Of a stretch of 64,000 bases of DNA, positions 39,254 to 50,118 are shown piece by piece (the stretch's first letter is position 1; every line of letters starts with the position of its first letter). The DNA comes from Acetobacter senegalensis (GTDB taxonomy: Bacteria > Pseudomonadota > Alphaproteobacteria > Acetobacterales > Acetobacteraceae). The stretch lies in NCBI RefSeq assembly GCF_001580995.1, contig NZ_LHZU01000132.1:1-64000 (forward strand). Direction: 5' to 3'. Position numbers and translations under genes: made by a program. The notes beneath the pieces were generated by a model that worked only from the letters and a program-made list of their open reading frames with translations, was not told where the DNA came from and ran no database searches.

Positions 39254-40359
39254 ACACAACGCACCAGCCCCTTTCAGCCCCGCCCCCTGTTTCCGGCTCT
39301 GGTGAACCGGAAAAACCGCTAACGCTGTTGTTTGAAGACAATACGCTACTGGCCAGACTGGTGGGAGATCATGACCGCCACCTGCGGCATCTGGAAGAAG
39401 GGCTGGATGTGCAGGTGGCACGGCGCGGCAACCGAATCTCCATAAAAGGCGCCGCACCCCACACAGCATTGGCCCGCACAACGCTCAGCACCCTGTATCA
39501 GAAACTCGCCTCCGGTGGTGCTGTAGACGTTAGCGCAATAGATGCGGTTATCCGCATGACCCGCCTGCATGAAACCATAAGGCAATCTCCTATGCGGCCA
39601 TCCGATACAGAAACCATTGCCCCTGCATTCCTCCCCACTGAAGGGCTGCCAGCCCTTAAAATGCGGCATGGGGTGATCGAACCCCGCTCCGCCGGGCAGG
39701 CCACCTACATGAAGGCGCTTGCCAACAAGGAACTGGTGTTTGGCATCGGCCCGGCGGGAACAGGTAAAACCTATCTGGCCGTTGCGCAGGCTGTGGCCAT
39801 GCTTCAGGCTGGCTCGGTCGATCGCATCATTCTCTCCCGGCCTGCGGTAGAGGCTGGTGAACGTCTTGGCTTTCTGCCTGGAGATATGAAAGACAAGATC
39901 GACCCGTATCTGCGCCCGCTTTATGATGCCCTGCACGATATGCTGCCGGGTGATCAGGTGATGCGCCGCATGGCGGCGGGTGACATTGAGGTCGCCCCCC
40001 TCGCCTTCATGCGCGGCCGCACGCTCTCCCACGCTTTTGTTATTCTGGATGAAGCACAGAACACCACCATCGCGCAGATGAAGATGTTCCTCACCCGCCT
40101 CGGCCCAGGCTCCCGCATGGTTGTGACCGGAGATCTGACCCAGATTGATCTGCCCTCCGGCACCACTTCCGGGCTGAAAGACGCCATTGAAACACTGGCG
40201 CATGTGCGGGGCGTGACCATATCTCGCTTTGAAGCAGCAGATGTTGTGCGGCACAGACTGGTCGCCCGCATTGTTGAAGCGTATGATGCGAAAGCGACGG
40301 CTAACAGGGAGACCTCCCGCAATAAGGGCCGTCAGGAGAACAATGGAACCGCCCAGTAG
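39250..40359 (+). CDS. phoH: PhoH-like ATPase (PhoL/YbeZ type)
   Basis: PhoH-family ATPases of this operon (YbeZ) act with the RNase YbeY in ribosome and RNA metabolism. The 369-residue protein has an N-terminal KH-like region (about 25-85), Walker A GPAGTGKT (167-174), [17 protein letters not shown], Walker [11 protein letters not shown] (about 265-274) and the sensor [12 protein letters not shown]. The apparent start is TTG overlapping the miaB stop by four bases; no better ATG lies nearby upstream of the conserved part. The 3' end overlaps ybeY by 17 bases, strongly suggesting coupling. Confidence 0.94.
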   Translation: MNTTHQPLSAPPPVSGSGEPEKPLTLLFEDNTLLARLVGDHDRHLRHLEEGLDVQVARRGNRISIKGAAPHTALARTTLSTLYQKLASGGAVDVSAIDAVIRMTRLHETIRQSPMRPSDTETIAPAFLPTEGLPALKMRHGVIEPRSAGQATYMKALANKELVFGIGPAGTGKTYLAVAQAVAMLQAGSVDRIILSRPAVEAGERLGFLPGDMKDKIDPYLRPLYDALHDMLPGDQVMRRMAAGDIEVAPLAFMRGRTLSHAFVILDEAQNTTIAQMKMFLTRLGPGSRMVVTGDLTQIDLPSGTTSGLKDAIETLAHVRGVTISRFEAADVVRHRLVARIVEAYDAKATANRETSRNKGRQENNGTAQ

Positions 40360-40882
40360 CAGCAGTCACGTCCAGCCTCAGGACGTGACTTATAGGGAAA
40401 GCTCTGTTTTTGCAGAGTCTTTCCCCTCCTCCGCCTTTGAAGACGCGCCTGAAGTCCTTGTTGAGGACAGGCGCTGGCGGAGTTATATCGCCTCCCCCGA
40501 AAAACTGGTCTGGCGCGCCCTTGCCGCCTGCACGGATTACGGCAAGCAGCCCAGCAGTGTGGTTTTATCCACAGATCGGGTGGTCAAACGCCTGAACGGG
40601 GAGCATCGCGGCAAGCATCGCCCCACAAATGTGCTTACCTTTGAACCGCCACCCGGCATTCCGGGCGGGGATATCATCCTTGCGCTGGAAACCGTGGTGC
40701 GGGAAGCGCACAAGGCAGGCAAACCGGTCTGCCACCATCTGGCGCATTTGATCGTGCATGGCAGCCTGCATCTGGCAGGGTACGACCATCACCATGCGGG
40801 GGAAGCCCGCGAAATGGAAATGCTGGAATCCCGCCTGTTATCCCGGCTGGGTGTTCCCAATCCGTGGAAGCCCCGATCATGA
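40343..40882 (+). CDS. ybeY: Endoribonuclease YbeY (16S rRNA maturation factor)
   Basis: YbeY is a zinc-dependent RNase needed for 16S rRNA 3' maturation and ribosome quality control. The 179-residue product has the family core NVLTFEPPPG and the metal-binding HGSLHLAGYDHHH (about 142-154). Its N terminus is longer than in E. coli by about 25 unconserved residues. The ATG has AGGAG five bases upstream and lies inside the 3' end of phoH; its stop overlaps the corC start (ATGA). The linkage phoH-ybeY-corC is highly conserved. Confidence 0.95.
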   Translation: MEPPSSSSHVQPQDVTYRESSVFAESFPSSAFEDAPEVLVEDRRWRSYIASPEKLVWRALAACTDYGKQPSSVVLSTDRVVKRLNGEHRGKHRPTNVLTFEPPPGIPGGDIILALETVVREAHKAGKPVCHHLAHLIVHGSLHLAGYDHHHAGEAREMEMLESRLLSRLGVPNPWKPRS

Positions 40883-41814
40883 GCGAATACGAGTCCACGC
40901 AGGACCCCCAGCAGGGGCGTGGCGGCGGCCTGTTTTCCTTCTTCAGCCGCAAGAAGAATGCCCCCGGCCTGCGCAGTTCCATCGCGGCCCTCGTGCAGCA
41001 GGCCGCAGATGAATCCGAAGAAGAAACGGCAGATGGCGAAAAGCCGGAACTGGATCGCCAGGAACGCGCGCTGATTGCCAACATTCTGCGCCTGCGCAAC
41101 ATCTCCGCTGATGATGTGATGGTCCCGCGCCCTGATATTGTGGCCATGTCCGTGTCCATCAGTCTGGACGATGCGCTGGCCATGATGCGGCGCGAAAACC
41201 ATTCCCGCATGCCCGTCTATCGGGACCAGTTGGATGACATTGTGGGCATGATCCATGTGAAGGATCTGATTGCCTATGTGGGCACCAGTGAAGCCTTCAA
41301 TCTGGAAGCCCTGCTGCGCCAGCCCCTTATGGTCGCGCCACAGATCCCTGTGCTGGACCTGATGTTGCAGATGCGCCAGCGGCAGACCCATATGGCGCTG
41401 GTGATTGATGAATATGGCGGCATTGATGGTCTGGTCACCATTGAAGACCTGATTGAAACCATTGTGGGCGACATTTCTGACGAGCATGACGAGCCCGCCG
41501 CCACCTTGATTGTGGAACGGCCCGATGGGTCATTCGATGTGGACGCCCGCTGCCCGGTGGAAGAGTTTGAACGCCAGATTGGCCCGATTCTCACGCCCTC
41601 GGAAAAAGAAGCCGAGATCGAAACCATTGGTGGCCTTGTGTTCCGTATGGCGGGGCATGTGCCCACTCGCGGCGAAGTTCTGACGCACGAGAACGGCTAT
41701 GTCTTCCGCGTTCTTGATGCGGACGCCCGCCATATCCGCCGAGTAAGGCTGCGCAAGCTGCCAAATGCGCCGGAAAAGCCCGCTGGCAACGGCCAGAACA
41801 CAGCGCAAGAATAA
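40879..41814 (+). CDS. corC: CorC/HlyC-family CBS-domain protein (hemolysin-like, magnesium/cobalt efflux)
   Basis: The 311-residue product has two CBS domains (about 75-195; VPRPDIVAMS, RMPVYRDQLDDIVGMIHVKDL, VIDEYGGIDGLVTIEDL), followed by a C-terminal CorC_HlyC transporter-associated domain (about 215-295; LVFRMAGHVPTRGEVL). It has no transmembrane segments, so it is the soluble CorC type, thought to act in divalent cation export. The start at 40879 overlaps the ybeY stop (ATGA). In rhizobia lnt often follows; here a DsbA-like gene follows instead after about 85 bp. Confidence 0.92.
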   Translation: MSEYESTQDPQQGRGGGLFSFFSRKKNAPGLRSSIAALVQQAADESEEETADGEKPELDRQERALIANILRLRNISADDVMVPRPDIVAMSVSISLDDALAMMRRENHSRMPVYRDQLDDIVGMIHVKDLIAYVGTSEAFNLEALLRQPLMVAPQIPVLDLMLQMRQRQTHMALVIDEYGGIDGLVTIEDLIETIVGDISDEHDEPAATLIVERPDGSFDVDARCPVEEFERQIGPILTPSEKEAEIETIGGLVFRMAGHVPTRGEVLTHENGYVFRVLDADARHIRRVRLRKLPNAPEKPAGNGQNTAQE

Positions 41815-41898
41815 AGAACGGGTTGACGGCAGCATGGTTCTGCCGTCATGCCTATTTTTCTGGATCAGTCCCAACTAGTTCACGGAGCCCGGATTTCC

Positions 41899-42522
41899 AT
41901 GGCCTTTTCTCGCCGCTCACTTCTTGTCACAGCAGGTACCGCACTCGTTGCAGGTGCAACTGGCGGTCTGGCGCGCGCTCAGGGCACAACCACGGACACC
42001 CGGATAACCCCCCGTGAACTGGGTGACCCCAAAGCCAAGATCGTGGTGGAGGAATGGTTCTCCCTCACCTGCATTCACTGCGCCCATTTCGCAGAAAACA
42101 CCTTCCCGCTGGTCAAGAAGAACCTGATCGACACGGGCAAGATCCGCTACGTGTTCCATGATTTCCCCACGGATCAACTGGCTACGGTTGCCGCCATGGT
42201 GGCCCGCACCCTGCCGCCGGAACGGTACGAAGCCTTCGCCATTTCCCTCCTTTCCAGCCTTGATCGCTGGGCATATGTGCAGGATGGCAGCCCGCTTGAG
42301 GCCCTGAAGAAAATGGCGGCCTTTGCTGGCATGCCGGGCGAAACGTTTGATAAAACGGTGGCAGACCAGCAGCTGATGCAGTTCATCCTGGCACAGCAGA
42401 CGGAAGCGCAGGACAAATATCATTTTGATTCCACCCCCACCTTCCGCTTCAACAATAAAATTCAGGTTTCAAACGATATGGACTATGAAACCTTTGCCAA
42501 GAACGTGACGGACGCAAGCTGA
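41899..42522 (+). CDS. DsbA-family thiol:disulfide oxidoreductase, probably periplasmic
   Basis: The 207-residue product starts MAFSRRSLLVTAG, a signal peptide with a twin-arginine-like SRRSLL motif, and a likely cleavage after ARAQ near residue 28. The mature part is a thioredoxin fold with active site CIHC (Cys58, Cys61) in FSLTCIHCAHF, an inserted helical domain, and the cis-proline in STPTF (about 180). DsbA enzymes usually have CPHC; isoleucine at the second position is found in many alphaproteobacterial relatives. It probably oxidises or isomerises disulfides in exported proteins. It lies 42 bp before smc. An in-frame start 17 codons upstream is less likely. Confidence 0.9.
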   Translation: MAFSRRSLLVTAGTALVAGATGGLARAQGTTTDTRITPRELGDPKAKIVVEEWFSLTCIHCAHFAENTFPLVKKNLIDTGKIRYVFHDFPTDQLATVAAMVARTLPPERYEAFAISLLSSLDRWAYVQDGSPLEALKKMAAFAGMPGETFDKTVADQQLMQFILAQQTEAQDKYHFDSTPTFRFNNKIQVSNDMDYETFAKNVTDAS

Positions 42523-42563
42523 GCATCCGCACGGCACACGTGTTCGTGCAGGCCCGTTCTTAA

Positions 42564-45500
42564 ATGACCGTCCGTTTTGTTCGTCTGCGGATTGCCGGTT
42601 TCAAGAGCTTTGCTGATCCCGTAACGGTGGAAATCCTGCCCGGTCTCACCGGTATTGTGGGGCCAAACGGCTGCGGAAAATCCAACGTAGTGGAAGCTCT
42701 GCGATGGGTCATGGGGGAATCCTCCGCCCGCTCCCTGCGTGGTGGAGAACTGGATGACCTGATTTTTGCTGGCACAACGGGCCGGGCTGCCCGGTCTCTG
42801 GCAGAAGTCACCGTAACGCTTGAAGGTACAAAAGGCCTTGGGCCTGCCGCCTTTACGGATCTTGATGAACTCCAGATCAGCCGCCGAGCCGAGCGTGGCT
42901 CCGGCAGTGATTACCGTATCAACGGCAAACCCGTGCGTGCGCGTGATGTGCAAACCCTGTTTGCCGATCTCGCCTCCGGCGCACGATCTTCCGCCATGGT
43001 CAGTCAGGGCCGTGTGGCCATGCTGGTGGGCGCCCGCCCGGAAGAGCGCCGCACCATTCTGGAAGAAGCCGCCGGAATCACCGGCCTGCATGCCCGTCGG
43101 CATGAAGCCGAACTAAAGCTGCGGGCAACTGAAAATAATCTGACGCGCGCAGAAGATCTTCGCCAGCAGCTTTCAACCCGGCTGGATGGTCTGGCCGAAC
43201 AATCGAAAGAAGCAAGCCGCTACCGGGAACTTGCATCCGCCCTGCGTGAAGCGGAAACAGAATTGCTGGCCGTGCTGCACGCCCGCGCCCGTCTGGCGGT
43301 AGAACGCGCCATTGATCTGGCCGCCCGCGCCCGCACTGCGCTGACCGAGCATGAAGAAGCCGCCGAAACAGCGGTTATTGTTGAATTTGAAGCCAATCAG
43401 GCGCTTCCCGCCATCCGGGAAAAAGCCGACACGGCCCGCACACTTCTGGAGCGGTGCCGCGTCACGGCTGAAGGCATGGCGCGAGAAGAACAGCGCGCCA
43501 CGGCACAGGCACAGGCTGCCACAGAACGCCTGAACCAGCACGAGGCCGATTTTGCCGCCGCACAGACCCGTGCGGACGATGCCGCCGCCACGCTGGAACG
43601 CCTGCAAACAGAACAGGCAGAAGCACAGGCTGCCATAACCTCCCTGCCCACGCGTATGGCGGAAGCCGAGGCACAGCAGGCACAACTCACCGCAGATCTG
43701 GCCCAGGCTGAACAAACCCTTACCCGACTGACAGAAACACTGACCGCCGCCCGCACCCGGCGAGACCGGGCTACGGAAGAACTTGAAACAGCCAAGGCGC
43801 TACATGCCCGCACCTGCGAGGCCGTAACTGCGCTTCAGACCGAACTGGACAGCCTGCAAACCCGCATGCCGTCCGAAGAGGAACGGGCAGCAGCCGCCTC
43901 CACGCTGGAAGCCGCGACCAAGGCGCAGGCGGATACGCGGACGGCACTGGAAGAGGCTGAACGCACGCGGTCTCAGGCCAGCGTGGCGCTCTCGATCGCC
44001 CGCAATGATGCGGAAAACGCACGGCAGACACAGGCCGAAACCAGCAAGACGCTGGACCGTGCACGAAGCCGCCTTCAGACATTGCGCAATGATCTGGCAA
44101 ATCTTGAAAAGCGGCATGCAGATACACAAGCAGCTTTGCTGGCCGACTCCGCACTTCAGACCTTGCGCGATCAGGCAGCCCACGCCAGCAAGACCCATCA
44201 GGCGGCTGCCCGCACTCTTGAAGAAAGTGAATCGGCACGCCGCACAACCAGCGCGGCCCTGACGGACGCCAGCCGTCGCTTTCAGGCGGATGAGGCTCAA
44301 CGTAAAAGTGTAACGGAAGCCCGGCGCACGGCAGAAACCGCCCTGCAACGCGCGCGACAGGAAGAAGAAGCCCTCACCCGTGGCCTTGAACAGGCCATGA
44401 AGGAGGCGTTACCGGATACCGTTTTGCTCGAAGCCCAGCAAAAACGCGGTGCGCTGGAAGAGGATCTTCAGAAAGTCGGCACAGCACTCACACAGGCCGA
44501 TACGCACCTTACGGACCTGAAAGCAGCGCAGACCGAAGCCTTCCGTAATCATGATACGCTGCGCACGGAACTCACGCGGTTAAAGGCGCAGGCGGATGGT
44601 CTGGCACAGGCTCTCGGTCAGGATGAGACAACGAGTGCTGAGCCCGTCTCTGCCCAGATTGATGTACCAGAAGGGTACGAAGCCGCTCTGGCCGCTGCGC
44701 TGGCAGAAGGACTGGACGCACCCGCCGCTGATAACCAGCCGCGCGGCTGGCATCTGCTGACAGGCGCGGAAGGTACCGCCCCCACACTGCCCGGCAATGC
44801 CACGCCGCTTAAAACACATATCAAGGCTCCGGCGGTGCTGGACAGGCTTCTCGGTTTTATCGGCCTGTTGCCTGATGGGATTGATGGCGCAGCGTATCAG
44901 GCTTTGCTTCTGCCCGGGCAAAGTCTTGTCTCACTCAAGGGTGATCTATGGCGGTGGGACGGGTTCTATACCCGCGCAGGCGAGCCGGATGCCGCAACGC
45001 GACGCCTCGGCCAACGCCGTATTCTGAAAGAGACCGAACAGCGCATCACTCTGCTGGAACAGGATGCGCCTACCGTCGAACAGGCTGCCAAAGCGGCAGT
45101 GGAAGCCGTGCAGACTGTTGAACGGCAGGTCGCAGAATACCGCACCCAGCGGGCGCGGCTGGAGCAGGCACTGCAACAGGCCCGCGCGCAGGAAGCGGAT
45201 ATTGAACGTCGCCATGCTGCGTCCCGTGCACGGCTGGATGGCTTGCGCCCCCAGCAGGAACGCGCGGCTGGTGCCCGCACGGATGCTGAAACCGCTCTCG
45301 CTGCTGCCCAAGCCGCAAGCGAAGCGCTGCCCTCCGCCGAATCGCTCCGCGCCGCACTGGAAGACGCACGGCAGCAGGACACCACAGCACAGAATGCCGA
45401 GCAAAAAGCCCGCTCGGCCCTCAAAGCCGCCGAACACGCCCTGCGTACCGCCAACGATGCCCTTACCCGAGCCGAAAATCAGCAGGCGGCGGCCAATGCC

Positions 45501-47117
45501 CGCATGGAAACCCTGCTGCCTGAACGGGAACGTCTGCGGCAGAACGTAGCGACGGAAGAAAACACACTGGCTGAACTGGAAGCCCGCGTAAGTGCGGGGG
45601 CAGCCAACAAACAGTTTGAAGACGCCCTGCGCGCAGCGCAGACCCATCAGACAGAAGCGGAAGCCGCTTTCCGTAAAGCAGAGCAGGATGCCGCCGCTGC
45701 CGAAAAAGCGGCACAGGAAGCCAATATTGCACACCAGCAACTGCAACAGCAGGCACTGGAACTTCGCTCCCGTCTGGAAGCCCTGACGCCGCGCCTTCAG
45801 GAACTCACAGCAGAAAAAGCTGAGCGGGAAGATCTGTTGGCCCGTACAACTGCGGCGCTGGAAGAGGCCTCTGCCTCCGTGCCGGAAAATGCGGATGCCG
45901 AAGTCACCCAGCTTCAGGATCAAAAAACCACGCTGGCCACCCAGCTTGAACAGATACGCGACTTACGTGCTGCGCTGCTGGCTGAAAAAGCCACACTCGC
46001 CACCCGTCAGACCACTCTGGCCGCTGGCATTGAAGAATGGACCACCCGCGCCGCCACAGCCCGTACGGATCTGGACCACGCCCGCCTGCGCCTTGAAACA
46101 GCCCAATCAGAACACCAGACCGTTTCTGAACTGCCGGCAGAAGCCGAACGCCAGAAAAAAGAGACGTTGCGTGCGCTGACCGAAGCAGAAGAACAATATG
46201 CCGCGGCTGATAAAGCCCGCGCGGATGCAGAAGCCGCCCTTGCCGTGGCCAACGAGCAACGCCGCAAGACCGAAGGCGAACTGACCACCGCACGTGAAAA
46301 CCTCCTGAAAGCCGAGGCCAAGAGCGAACAGGCCCAAGCCATTCTGGACCAGTTGCTAACGGAAACGCCTGCCCCACCTCGCCCCCCGATGGGGGACCTG
46401 ACAGAAGCCGCTGAAACCTCCCTGCGGCGCAAGATCGCCCGGCTGACTCGGGAGCGGGATGATATGGGGCCGGTCAACCTGCGCGCGGAAATTGAAGCGG
46501 AAGAAGCCTCCACTCAAGCGAATACCTTGGCTGCTGAAATTGCAGACCTTGAAGCGGCTATTGCCCGCCTGCGCGGGTCTATCGGCGCGCTCAACAAGGA
46601 AGGCAGAGAGCGGTTAATGGCCGTTTTCACACAGGTCGATCACCATTTTCAGTCGCTCTTTTCACGCATGTTTGGCGGTGGCCGTGCGCATCTGGGGCTG
46701 GTTGGCAGTGATGATCCGCTTGAAGCAGGCTTGGAAATCTACGCGCAGCCCCCAGGTAAGAAGCTGGCAACACTCTCCCTGCTTTCCGGGGGTGAACAAG
46801 CTTTAACCGCTCTTTCATTGATTTTTGCCGTCTTTCGCTGTAACCCAGCCCCCGTTTGCGTCCTCGACGAAGTTGATGCACCTCTTGACGATGCCAATGT
46901 CGGGCGCTTCAGTGCTCTGCTTGGTGACATGGTAACAGAAGCAGGGACTCGCTTTCTGGTTGTGACACATCATCAATTGACAATGGCCCATATGGACCAT
47001 CTGTTTGGCGTGACCATGCAGGAACGTGGGGTGAGCCGCGTACTGTCTGTTGATCTTGCGCGTGCGGCGGCTATGGCTGGCCAGCAAGACAGGGAAACCA
47101 CACATGTCTCATCCTGA
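42564..47117 (+). CDS. smc: Chromosome segregation protein SMC
   Basis: SMC dimers with ScpAB organise and separate replicated chromosomes. The 1517-residue product has the N-terminal ATPase half with Walker A GPNGCGKS (33-40) and a SQGRVA/LVGARPEERR segment. Two very long coiled-coil arms follow, rich in Ala, Glu, Gln, Arg and Leu, then a hinge at about 695-810, and the C-terminal half with signature LLSGGEQ (near 1406) and Walker B VCVLDEVDAPLDD (near 1430). It is about 300 residues longer than B. subtilis SMC, and the extra length lies in the arms. The ATG start has little ribosome binding site. The next gene overlaps its 3' end by 14 bases. Confidence 0.96.
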   Translation: MTVRFVRLRIAGFKSFADPVTVEILPGLTGIVGPNGCGKSNVVEALRWVMGESSARSLRGGELDDLIFAGTTGRAARSLAEVTVTLEGTKGLGPAAFTDLDELQISRRAERGSGSDYRINGKPVRARDVQTLFADLASGARSSAMVSQGRVAMLVGARPEERRTILEEAAGITGLHARRHEAELKLRATENNLTRAEDLRQQLSTRLDGLAEQSKEASRYRELASALREAETELLAVLHARARLAVERAIDLAARARTALTEHEEAAETAVIVEFEANQALPAIREKADTARTLLERCRVTAEGMAREEQRATAQAQAATERLNQHEADFAAAQTRADDAAATLERLQTEQAEAQAAITSLPTRMAEAEAQQAQLTADLAQAEQTLTRLTETLTAARTRRDRATEELETAKALHARTCEAVTALQTELDSLQTRMPSEEERAAAASTLEAATKAQADTRTALEEAERTRSQASVALSIARNDAENARQTQAETSKTLDRARSRLQTLRNDLANLEKRHADTQAALLADSALQTLRDQAAHASKTHQAAARTLEESESARRTTSAALTDASRRFQADEAQRKSVTEARRTAETALQRARQEEEALTRGLEQAMKEALPDTVLLEAQQKRGALEEDLQKVGTALTQADTHLTDLKAAQTEAFRNHDTLRTELTRLKAQADGLAQALGQDETTSAEPVSAQIDVPEGYEAALAAALAEGLDAPAADNQPRGWHLLTGAEGTAPTLPGNATPLKTHIKAPAVLDRLLGFIGLLPDGIDGAAYQALLLPGQSLVSLKGDLWRWDGFYTRAGEPDAATRRLGQRRILKETEQRITLLEQDAPTVEQAAKAAVEAVQTVERQVAEYRTQRARLEQALQQARAQEADIERRHAASRARLDGLRPQQERAAGARTDAETALAAAQAASEALPSAESLRAALEDARQQDTTAQNAEQKARSALKAAEHALRTANDALTRAENQQAAANARMETLLPERERLRQNVATEENTLAELEARVSAGAANKQFEDALRAAQTHQTEAEAAFRKAEQDAAAAEKAAQEANIAHQQLQQQALELRSRLEALTPRLQELTAEKAEREDLLARTTAALEEASASVPENADAEVTQLQDQKTTLATQLEQIRDLRAALLAEKATLATRQTTLAAGIEEWTTRAATARTDLDHARLRLETAQSEHQTVSELPAEAERQKKETLRALTEAEEQYAAADKARADAEAALAVANEQRRKTEGELTTARENLLKAEAKSEQAQAILDQLLTETPAPPRPPMGDLTEAAETSLRRKIARLTRERDDMGPVNLRAEIEAEEASTQANTLAAEIADLEAAIARLRGSIGALNKEGRERLMAVFTQVDHHFQSLFSRMFGGGRAHLGLVGSDDPLEAGLEIYAQPPGKKLATLSLLSGGEQALTALSLIFAVFRCNPAPVCVLDEVDAPLDDANVGRFSALLGDMVTEAGTRFLVVTHHQLTMAHMDHLFGVTMQERGVSRVLSVDLARAAAMAGQQDRETTHVSS

Positions 47118-47862
47118 AATGACGGTGGACGCCCCTAAACTTGAGGGGAACCCACTCAAACGATGCCTGGGCAAGGCCGCGCTGGCTATTGGCGTCTGTG
47201 CGCTGGCCGGGTTCGGGTTGGCACTCCATCATTCAAAAGCCTATGGGCTGATGGCCCGCATTCATCATGGGCTTGTTATCTGCACGCCGGGCACCGGGCT
47301 GAGCATGACTCCGGCCTCTACCGGGCTACTCAGCGGCGCAACCTCCCCAGCCATGATCCGCTTGGCGCTTGCCACGCAGGATGATGGCCGCGTCATTGTG
47401 GTGCCAGGCTCCAATCAGTTGAGCGATGTTCTGGCCTCTTCCCGTCGGGCACATACTCTGCTGATGCTGGATCTGAACGATACCAACCCGGTAGATGTGG
47501 CAAAACTGGTGCGCAAAGCCAGAATGCGTGACCGCGTGGTGCTGGTGGCTCCCAATCATGACGGTATTGAAGCTGCTCTACAGGCAGATTCGGCCATGAT
47601 GGTGGCTATTCCCATCAATTCCACACGGGATGCCTACGCAGCGCATAAGCTGGCTAGACACCATCCTTACGCAGCCTATCTCTCTCCCACGGCATCACCG
47701 GGCCTGTTTACCTTGGTGCATCGTGATGCTGAAGCGATCATCACGGAAAATCCTGCCACCCCCTCTTTCTCGGCTTCCCAGTTTCTCTCGGAACGTCCAG
47801 TTGATATCGTGGTGACAAAGCAGCCAGCGCAACTCACACAAGACCTGACGCTACACAACTAA
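47104..47862 (+). CDS. Membrane-anchored degenerate GDPD-like protein, function unknown
   Basis: The 252-residue product has an N-terminal transmembrane segment (about 25-45) and a C-terminal domain resembling a glycerophosphodiester phosphodiesterase barrel: TLLMLDLNDTNPVDVAKLVRK and RDRVVLVAPN (about 135-165), and near the end FLSERPVDIVVTKQPAQL, which looks like the GDPD closing motif. The usual N-terminal HRG...ENT catalytic residues and the metal-binding E-x-D are not visible; LDLND replaces the normal LEIK-type strand. It may be an inactive or substrate-binding relative. The assignment is by pattern only. It starts inside the smc 3' end (14-base overlap), with AGGGA about nine bases before the ATG, so it is probably co-expressed with smc. 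Confidence 0.68.
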   Translation: MSHPEMTVDAPKLEGNPLKRCLGKAALAIGVCALAGFGLALHHSKAYGLMARIHHGLVICTPGTGLSMTPASTGLLSGATSPAMIRLALATQDDGRVIVVPGSNQLSDVLASSRRAHTLLMLDLNDTNPVDVAKLVRKARMRDRVVLVAPNHDGIEAALQADSAMMVAIPINSTRDAYAAHKLARHHPYAAYLSPTASPGLFTLVHRDAEAIITENPATPSFSASQFLSERPVDIVVTKQPAQLTQDLTLHN

Positions 47863-48279
47863 CCGGCCTCAGCCCTCCGTTCAGTGTGCGAGGAAGCTGT
47901 TTTGAAAGCCGACACCAGCTACCGATGGGGAAAGTGTGGAACATGAGCATGGGTGTGTCGGTCTAATCCGTAGGCCACATACCCCAAAATGGCGGTCATC
48001 GAGAAAAAACTCTCGCCAGAGCGCACTGTCATGCTTTTCCGCGCAGCTTCTCACTCTAAAACAACAGTTTCAAAAGTACCCCGCTCAATCGGGCAGCCTT
48101 TTTACCTGAGCGCTGTTGTCTTTATTGCCCCACGCCACCGTCCCGGGCAGCAAAACGCCTTTTCAGCCGTAAAGCATCCAGCTGAGCCGTTACCTCCAGC
48201 TTTTCGGAGCGCTCGGAACGCCCTGATCAAGGCGCGGCCTTGCACCCAGCGCTGGTACCTACTTTCATGGCGAAACAAC
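47863..48279. other. Intergenic region without recognisable gene
   Basis: About 417 bp between two convergent genes. Reading frames are present but none has a convincing start, ribosome binding site or recognisable product. I see no tRNA or repeat; only the terminator at the right-hand end is identifiable. Confidence 0.5.
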
Positions 48280-48324
48280 AAAAGGCCGGGCAACAGAGGT
48301 TTCCCCTCTGCGCCCGGCCTTTTC
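48280..48324. terminator. Strong bidirectional terminator after aarC
   Basis: A long nested hairpin: AAAAGGCCGGGC pairs with GCCCGGCCTTTT, with a second CAGAGG/CCTCTG stem inside. A-runs and T-runs at both ends allow use on either strand. It is 20 bp beyond the aarC stop on the minus strand and also faces the smc-side transcript. Confidence 0.92.
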
Positions 48325-48344
48325 CTGTCTGCAAAAAAGCCAGA

Positions 48345-49958
<1,614 letters not shown>

Positions 49959-50118
49959 CTATATCCAGCCTTTTTCCCACCGACACCGTCCCGGCGCCGG
50001 GTAATGGCGTAACCTAGGCAGAAAAACTTCTCTCTGGCGTGTCACATGCTTGTGCACAAAAAGCCGAATGCAAAAAAATATCGCCATCCCCTTCCCTGTC
50101 CAGACTAGTGAAGCCTAC

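Noticed and set aside
43397-46513. Long open frames on the minus strand within smc (Ser/Arg/Ala-rich and Cys/Phe-rich translations)
   Set aside because: They are mirror frames of the GC-rich coiled-coil coding sequence, with low-complexity products and no start signals.
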